NCBI GenBank assembly: GCA_946481105.1
Contig: CAMLMM010000072.1
Location: forward strand, 1 to 10,194
DNA: 10,194 bases
Direction: 5' to 3'
Origin: an uncultured Alphaproteobacteria bacterium
GTDB taxonomy: Bacteria; Pseudomonadota; Alphaproteobacteria; Micavibrionales; Micavibrionaceae
A model generated the notes under the pieces. That model worked only from the letters and a program-made list of their open reading frames with translations, was not told the origin of the DNA and searched no databases. Positions 7,138 through 10,194 of the stretch are shown piece after piece; the first letter of the stretch is position 1; each line of letters starts with the position of its first letter. The translations under genes and the position numbers were made by a program.

Positions 7138-7590
7138 GTGACATTCTTTCAGCGTCATCTCGGGTGGGCGGTACTGGCTTCGGAATTAAGCCATGTATTT
7201 TGCTGCGTATTGCCGACTTTGGTAACGGTTCTGGGGGCATTGGCCAATATCGGGCTGGTGACGTTTGCTCCACACATTATTATGGATGTGCACCGTTTCC
7301 TGCATGAATATGAATTATCCATTATCGGGTTTTCAGCGTTTATGGTGGCTATCGGTTGGATAATCCATCTGGCCAGTACCAAAGTTGACTGTCATGATAC
7401 GGGGTGCGTTCACCCGCCCTGCACGCCGCAGAAGAATAACAATGCACGGATACTGATTATTGCAACACTGCTGTTTGCTGCCAATTTGATTGTTTATTTT
7501 GGCATTCACCGGAATGTATTGGGACTCGATATGTTCCGCATCAATGCCGACGCTTATATGCACGAACTGCATGACGGGCACGAAGAATAG
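7138..7590 (+). CDS. Small Cys/His-rich three-helix membrane protein, function unknown (MerC/MerT-like look)
   Basis: Read from GTG 7138, this is a 150-residue inner-membrane protein. Hydrophobic segments lie at about 16-40, 59-79 and 104-122. The first contains an adjacent cysteine pair followed by proline (FCCVLP, C22-C23), as in the first helix of mercury transporters MerT and MerC. A loop after helix 2 carries C85, C90 and C95 at even four-residue gaps, with H86 and H92. The tail ends HELHDGHEE, and the protein has 12 histidines in all. A metal-ion role is therefore plausible but only inferred. The frame stays open upstream to an ATG at 6913. That start would cover the divergent esterase's start and ribosome binding site and would precede the promoter at 7073-7102, so it is rejected. 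TTG 7123 (155 residues) remains possible. The stop lies 12 bases before the helicase gene, so the two are probably cotranscribed. Confidence 0.7.
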   Translation: MTFFQRHLGWAVLASELSHVFCCVLPTLVTVLGALANIGLVTFAPHIIMDVHRFLHEYELSIIGFSAFMVAIGWIIHLASTKVDCHDTGCVHPPCTPQKNNNARILIIATLLFAANLIVYFGIHRNVLGLDMFRINADAYMHELHDGHEE

Positions 7591-7602
7591 GATAGATATT
7601 AC

Positions 7603-8922
7603 ATGGTAGGTTTTGCGGATCTGGGATTGAGCGATGAACTGGTAAAGGCTGTGACCGATATCGGTTATACGACGCCTACCCCTATTCAGGAAAAGGCTAT
7701 TCCTGTTGTCCTGATGGCGCGCGACCTGGTGGGGCTGGCCCAGACCGGGACAGGGAAAACCGCCAGCTTTACGCTACCAATGATTGAAATGCTATCTTCC
7801 GGCCGTCCGCGGGCACGCATGCCACGCTCGCTTGTGCTGGTGCCAACCCGCGAACTCGCGGCGCAGGTAGCGGACAACTTCGATAAATATACGAAATACC
7901 ACAAACTCACCAAAGCCCTGCTGGTCGGTGGCGAGTCGATGGGCGACCAGATCAAGATACTGGAAAAAGGGGTTGATGTTCTGATCGCGACCCCGGGCCG
8001 GATGCTGGATTTGTTCGAGCGCGGCCAGATACTGCTGAGCGATATTAAGGTGCTGGTCATTGACGAAGCGGACCGGATGCTTGATATGGGCTTCATTCCG
8101 GATATCGAACGTATCGTGTCGCTCATCCCGATGACGCGCCAGACATTGCTGTTCTCGGCCACCATGCCGACCGAGATTGAACGGCTGACGAAGAAATTCC
8201 TGAGCAATCCAAAAACCATTTCGGTCGCGCCACCGGCATCCCCGGCGCAGACGGTCGATCACCGTTTCCTGGAAGTGAATCCGAAAGATAAAAAATACGC
8301 GCTGCGTGAATTGATTGAGCATGAAAGCGTCAAGAATGCGTTCGTGTTCTGCAACCGTAAAAAAGACGTTGATCTGCTGGGCCGCTGGCTTAAGGAAAAA
8401 GGCTTTGCCGCTGCGCCGTTGCATGGGGACATGATTCAGTCGAAACGTACCGAAACGCTGCAGGCATTTAAGGATGGCAGTGTCGTGGTGCTGGTTTGTT
8501 CCGATGTGGCCGCGCGTGGGCTTGATGTGTCGGGTGTGTCGCATGTGTTCAATTTTGACGTGCCGTTTAATGCCGATGACTATGTTCACCGTATTGGCCG
8601 TACCGGTCGCGCGGGTGCCAGCGGTAAAGCCTGGACCTTGGTTACCGAAGACGATGCGCAGCTTGTTGCCGCTATCAACAAACTGGTGGGCAAGGAAATT
8701 CCAACCGAGCGGCACGCCAAGGCCGAGCGTCAGGAAACTGAAAAAGCTGATGCGCCGAAATCGCCACGTCGCGATCGTCCAATGCGGCAGGATTCCCCGC
8801 GCAATACACCGCGCAAAAAATCAAACCCGCATCCGGGCGAACAACAGCCATCCTCCGTGAGTGGTGATGGAGCCGACAGTTTTGATGAAAGCACTTTGCC
8901 AGCCTTCCTGCGACGCGGGTAA
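7603..8922 (+). CDS. rhlE: DEAD-box ATP-dependent RNA helicase, RhlE type
   Basis: This 439-residue cytoplasmic helicase should unwind RNA duplexes or remodel RNA-protein complexes using ATP. All family motifs are intact: Q motif Q29 in TPTPIQ, motif I AQTGTGKT (46-53), Ia PTREL (81-85), Ib TPGR (130-133), II DEAD (154-157), III SAT (185-187), V ARGLD (304-308) and VI HRIGRTGR (329-336). From about residue 370 there is a hydrophilic, basic and proline-containing tail, probably disordered and RNA-binding. It ends in LPAFLRRG, similar to the ends of other alphaproteobacterial RhlE-like helicases. The N-terminus FADLGLS right after the ATG matches the family start, and AGGA at 7589-7592 is the probable ribosome binding site. 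It is the second gene after the small membrane protein, and an intrinsic terminator follows. Roles of RhlE proteins include ribosome assembly, RNA decay and growth in the cold; which applies here cannot be read. Confidence 0.95.
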   Translation: MVGFADLGLSDELVKAVTDIGYTTPTPIQEKAIPVVLMARDLVGLAQTGTGKTASFTLPMIEMLSSGRPRARMPRSLVLVPTRELAAQVADNFDKYTKYHKLTKALLVGGESMGDQIKILEKGVDVLIATPGRMLDLFERGQILLSDIKVLVIDEADRMLDMGFIPDIERIVSLIPMTRQTLLFSATMPTEIERLTKKFLSNPKTISVAPPASPAQTVDHRFLEVNPKDKKYALRELIEHESVKNAFVFCNRKKDVDLLGRWLKEKGFAAAPLHGDMIQSKRTETLQAFKDGSVVVLVCSDVAARGLDVSGVSHVFNFDVPFNADDYVHRIGRTGRAGASGKAWTLVTEDDAQLVAAINKLVGKEIPTERHAKAERQETEKADAPKSPRRDRPMRQDSPRNTPRKKSNPHPGEQQPSSVSGDGADSFDESTLPAFLRRG

Positions 8923-8940
8923 TAAAATATAGGCTTGTCT

Positions 8941-8966
8941 AACCCGCTGAAATAGCGGGTTTTTTT
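8941..8966 (+). terminator. Intrinsic terminator after the helicase gene
   Basis: AACCCGCT (8941-8948) and AGCGGGTT (8954-8961) form an eight-base-pair perfect stem with a GAAAT loop, followed by a T run to 8966. It begins 18 bases after the helicase stop and ends the operon. Confidence 0.92.
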
Positions 8967-8974
8967 ATGATTTC

Positions 8975-8999
8975 GGAACGAAACTGCCCTTTAGGGGTT
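8975..8999 (+). promoter_or_regulatory. Candidate EcfG-type stress promoter of the repeat-protein gene
   Basis: An exact GGAAC (8975-8979), 16 bases, then GGTT (8996-8999) differs from the EcfG consensus GGAAC-N16/17-CGTT at a single base. It follows the helicase terminator directly, and the -10 box ends 30 bases before the ATG at 9030, which leaves a leader of about 23 bases carrying the ribosome binding site. Confidence 0.5.
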
Positions 9000-9029
9000 G
9001 GCTTCGGGGGTAGGAGAAAGAGATTTATC

Positions 9030-10194
9030 ATGCCTTATGTAAGTCGATTAATCAGTCCCGAAGAAAAACTATATGAAATCTGGGGGCTCCACTGGATTTA
9101 CATCGCCAAGGGAGTCTTGGTGTTTATCCTTGTGTTGCTGAGTGCACGGACGGCTGAGGCTAATATGCTGAAAGGTCTGATGCTGGTTTCAGAGCAGATA
9201 TCGGCTTTTGACCCGGCCCCGATTGTCGGTATGATGGTTGTGATTAAACGGTTTTTTATCCTGGCCGGGTTTTTTTATATTGCCCATCAGGTTGTAAAAG
9301 TGATGACGACCGAAATTGGCATGACCTCACGCCGTGTTATTTATAAATACGGGTTCATCTTTGTAAATATCAAGGATATCGACGTCGAAGAAATTCGTGG
9401 CGAGCGCGCCGATATGGGTTGGCTGGGTGCTTTGCTGGGATATGCTTATATATTCCTCGATTGCCGCTTTATTGGTGATGTGAAATTACCGGCGATATAT
9501 TCCCCGGATAAATTTATGAAGCTGTTGCATAAAATCCGTGTGGATGCGCAGTCAGGTATTAGCGTAGCGGTTGGAAAAAACGATCCTATCCAGCTTAATG
9601 TCGTGACGCGTGCGGATGAAAAAGATGTAAAAAATCGTGAACCGGCAACGCCGATGCCGTCGCCGGATATGATGGCCGATATGGACCCGCGTAATGCCTA
9701 TGCGGCGGATAAGGATAATAATCCGATGTACGATCCACAGAAGGATCCGACATTAAGCAGTCTGGAAAAAGCAGATGCGGTGTATGGTGCTAAGTCGGAT
9801 ATCCCTCCGTCACCGATGTCAGCTGGTACAGCGCCACAGATCGTCAATAGCGACGATATGGCACAGCAGGTGGCAGATCAGATCGCACCGCAGGTGGCAC
9901 GGCAAGTTGCCCGTCAGGTTACTGAGCAGGTGGCGCGGGAAGTAAGTGCCCAAGTTGCGCAGCAGATGACTGCGCAAGTCACCAATCAGGTGACGGCACA
10001 GGTCGTCAACGAAGTGGCGGGGCAAGTGGTCGAACAAATGACCGGTCAGATGGCAGGGCAGATCGCTGCGCAGGTGACCGAACAGGTGTCGGAAAATGTG
10101 AAAGAGGATCCTGTACTTGTTTTGGCGCTCAAGAAAGAAGAAGAACGCCTGAAACCCGACACGAATGAATTGCTGGACGAAGCCAAGGAAAACA
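9030..10194 (+). CDS. Membrane protein with bacterial PH-like domain and long tetrad-repeat tract (partial, runs off the window)
   Basis: The frame is open from ATG 9030 to the window end (388 codons, no stop), so the C-terminus is missing. The N-terminal part has two hydrophobic helices at about 22-40 and 65-85. Residues about 95-170 then look like a bacterial pleckstrin-homology domain (bPH2/DUF304): TSRRVIYKYGFI, DIDVEEIRGERADMGWLGALLGYA, and a closing helix DKFMKLLHKI. Residues about 195-275 are Pro/Asp/Met-rich and probably disordered. Residues 277-356 are 20 uninterrupted four-residue units of the form [VMI]-x-x-[QE]. A charged Lys/Glu-rich segment follows. AGGAG at 9012-9016 is 13 bases from the ATG, rather far, with purines in between. 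The promoter resembles the EcfG type. The PH-like domain with two helices is a known arrangement; the repeat region is not one I recognise. Function is unknown; membrane scaffolding or self-assembly is speculation. Confidence 0.8.
   Translation, partial: MPYVSRLISPEEKLYEIWGLHWIYIAKGVLVFILVLLSARTAEANMLKGLMLVSEQISAFDPAPIVGMMVVIKRFFILAGFFYIAHQVVKVMTTEIGMTSRRVIYKYGFIFVNIKDIDVEEIRGERADMGWLGALLGYAYIFLDCRFIGDVKLPAIYSPDKFMKLLHKIRVDAQSGISVAVGKNDPIQLNVVTRADEKDVKNREPATPMPSPDMMADMDPRNAYAADKDNNPMYDPQKDPTLSSLEKADAVYGAKSDIPPSPMSAGTAPQIVNSDDMAQQVADQIAPQVARQVARQVTEQVAREVSAQVAQQMTAQVTNQVTAQVVNEVAGQVVEQMTGQMAGQIAAQVTEQVSENVKEDPVLVLALKKEEERLKPDTNELLDEAKEN
9858..10097 (+). repeat. Twenty in-frame 12-bp units encoding a [VMI]-x-x-[QE] tetrad repeat
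   Basis: Codons 277-356 of the partial last gene divide without a break into 20 units of four residues. Position 1 is Val 14 times, Met 4 and Ile 2; position 2 is mostly Ala, Thr, Ser or Val. Position 4 is Gln 17 times, Glu twice and Asn once. Gln is written both CAG and CAA and Val uses all four codons. The DNA units have thus drifted while the protein pattern stayed, which argues for protein-level selection rather than recent slippage. Confidence 0.9.

Noticed and set aside
7138..7590. Confident assignment as a mercury transporter (MerC or MerT)
   Set aside because: Only the first-helix Cys pair and proline are suggestive. No mer genes are nearby and the rest of the protein does not clearly match.
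7792..8715. Long minus-strand open frame (307 codons) opposite the helicase gene
   Set aside because: It lies entirely antisense to a helicase with every motif intact, has Arg/His/Gln-rich composition typical of shadow frames, and shows no recognisable domain.
9819..10037. Minus-strand frame rich in His-Leu repeats
   Set aside because: It is the reverse complement of the Gln-Val tetrad repeat. The periodicity comes from the + strand gene.
9858..10097. Possible CRISPR or DNA-level tandem array
   Set aside because: Units are 12 bp, diverged at the DNA level, without spacers, and fully in frame inside a gene; the conservation is in the protein pattern.

Overview
The window looks like a stretch of chromosome from an alphaproteobacterium; genus is not resolved. 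Base composition looks close to balanced. The clues are a LigD in the order phosphoesterase-ligase-polymerase, a soluble chemoreceptor with a C-terminal domain I associate with alphaproteobacteria, and two sites resembling the alphaproteobacterial general-stress (EcfG) promoter. No rRNA, tRNA, transposase, integrase or CRISPR array is visible, and the reading frames are intact.

Layout, left to right. Positions 1-57 are the last 18 codons of an unidentified gene, closed by a strong intrinsic terminator (79-101). Next comes a tight three-gene + strand operon (162-4504): a stress-type short-chain dehydrogenase, the end-binding protein Ku, and the multifunctional DNA ligase LigD. Ku and LigD form a complete two-component bacterial non-homologous end-joining system. 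Ku's ribosome binding site overlaps the dehydrogenase stop codon, and ligD starts on the base after the ku stop. After a 125-base gap with a 17-bp palindrome and short repeats comes a membrane-less methyl-accepting chemotaxis protein (4630-6024). It converges, with only 10 bases between stop codons, on a minus-strand gene for an exported PHB-depolymerase/feruloyl-esterase-type hydrolase (6035-6976).

The esterase gene is divergent from a + strand pair: a small Cys/His-rich membrane protein (best start GTG at 7138, behind a good sigma-70-type promoter) and an RhlE-type DEAD-box RNA helicase (7603-8922). An intrinsic terminator (8941-8966) closes that unit. The last gene (9030 to the window edge, incomplete) encodes a two-helix membrane protein with a bacterial PH-like domain. 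It then carries an 80-residue tract of 20 consecutive four-residue repeats of the form [V/M/I]-x-x-[Q/E].

How the parts may work together: the dehydrogenase, Ku and LigD fit a stress or stationary-phase survival module. The same promoter geometry (a GGAAC-like box, 16 bases, a GTT box, then 30 bases to the ATG, just after a terminator) precedes both the dehydrogenase operon and the repeat protein. This suggests, but does not prove, that both belong to one general stress regulon. The least familiar items are the tetrad-repeat membrane protein and the Cys/His-rich membrane protein paired with the helicase.
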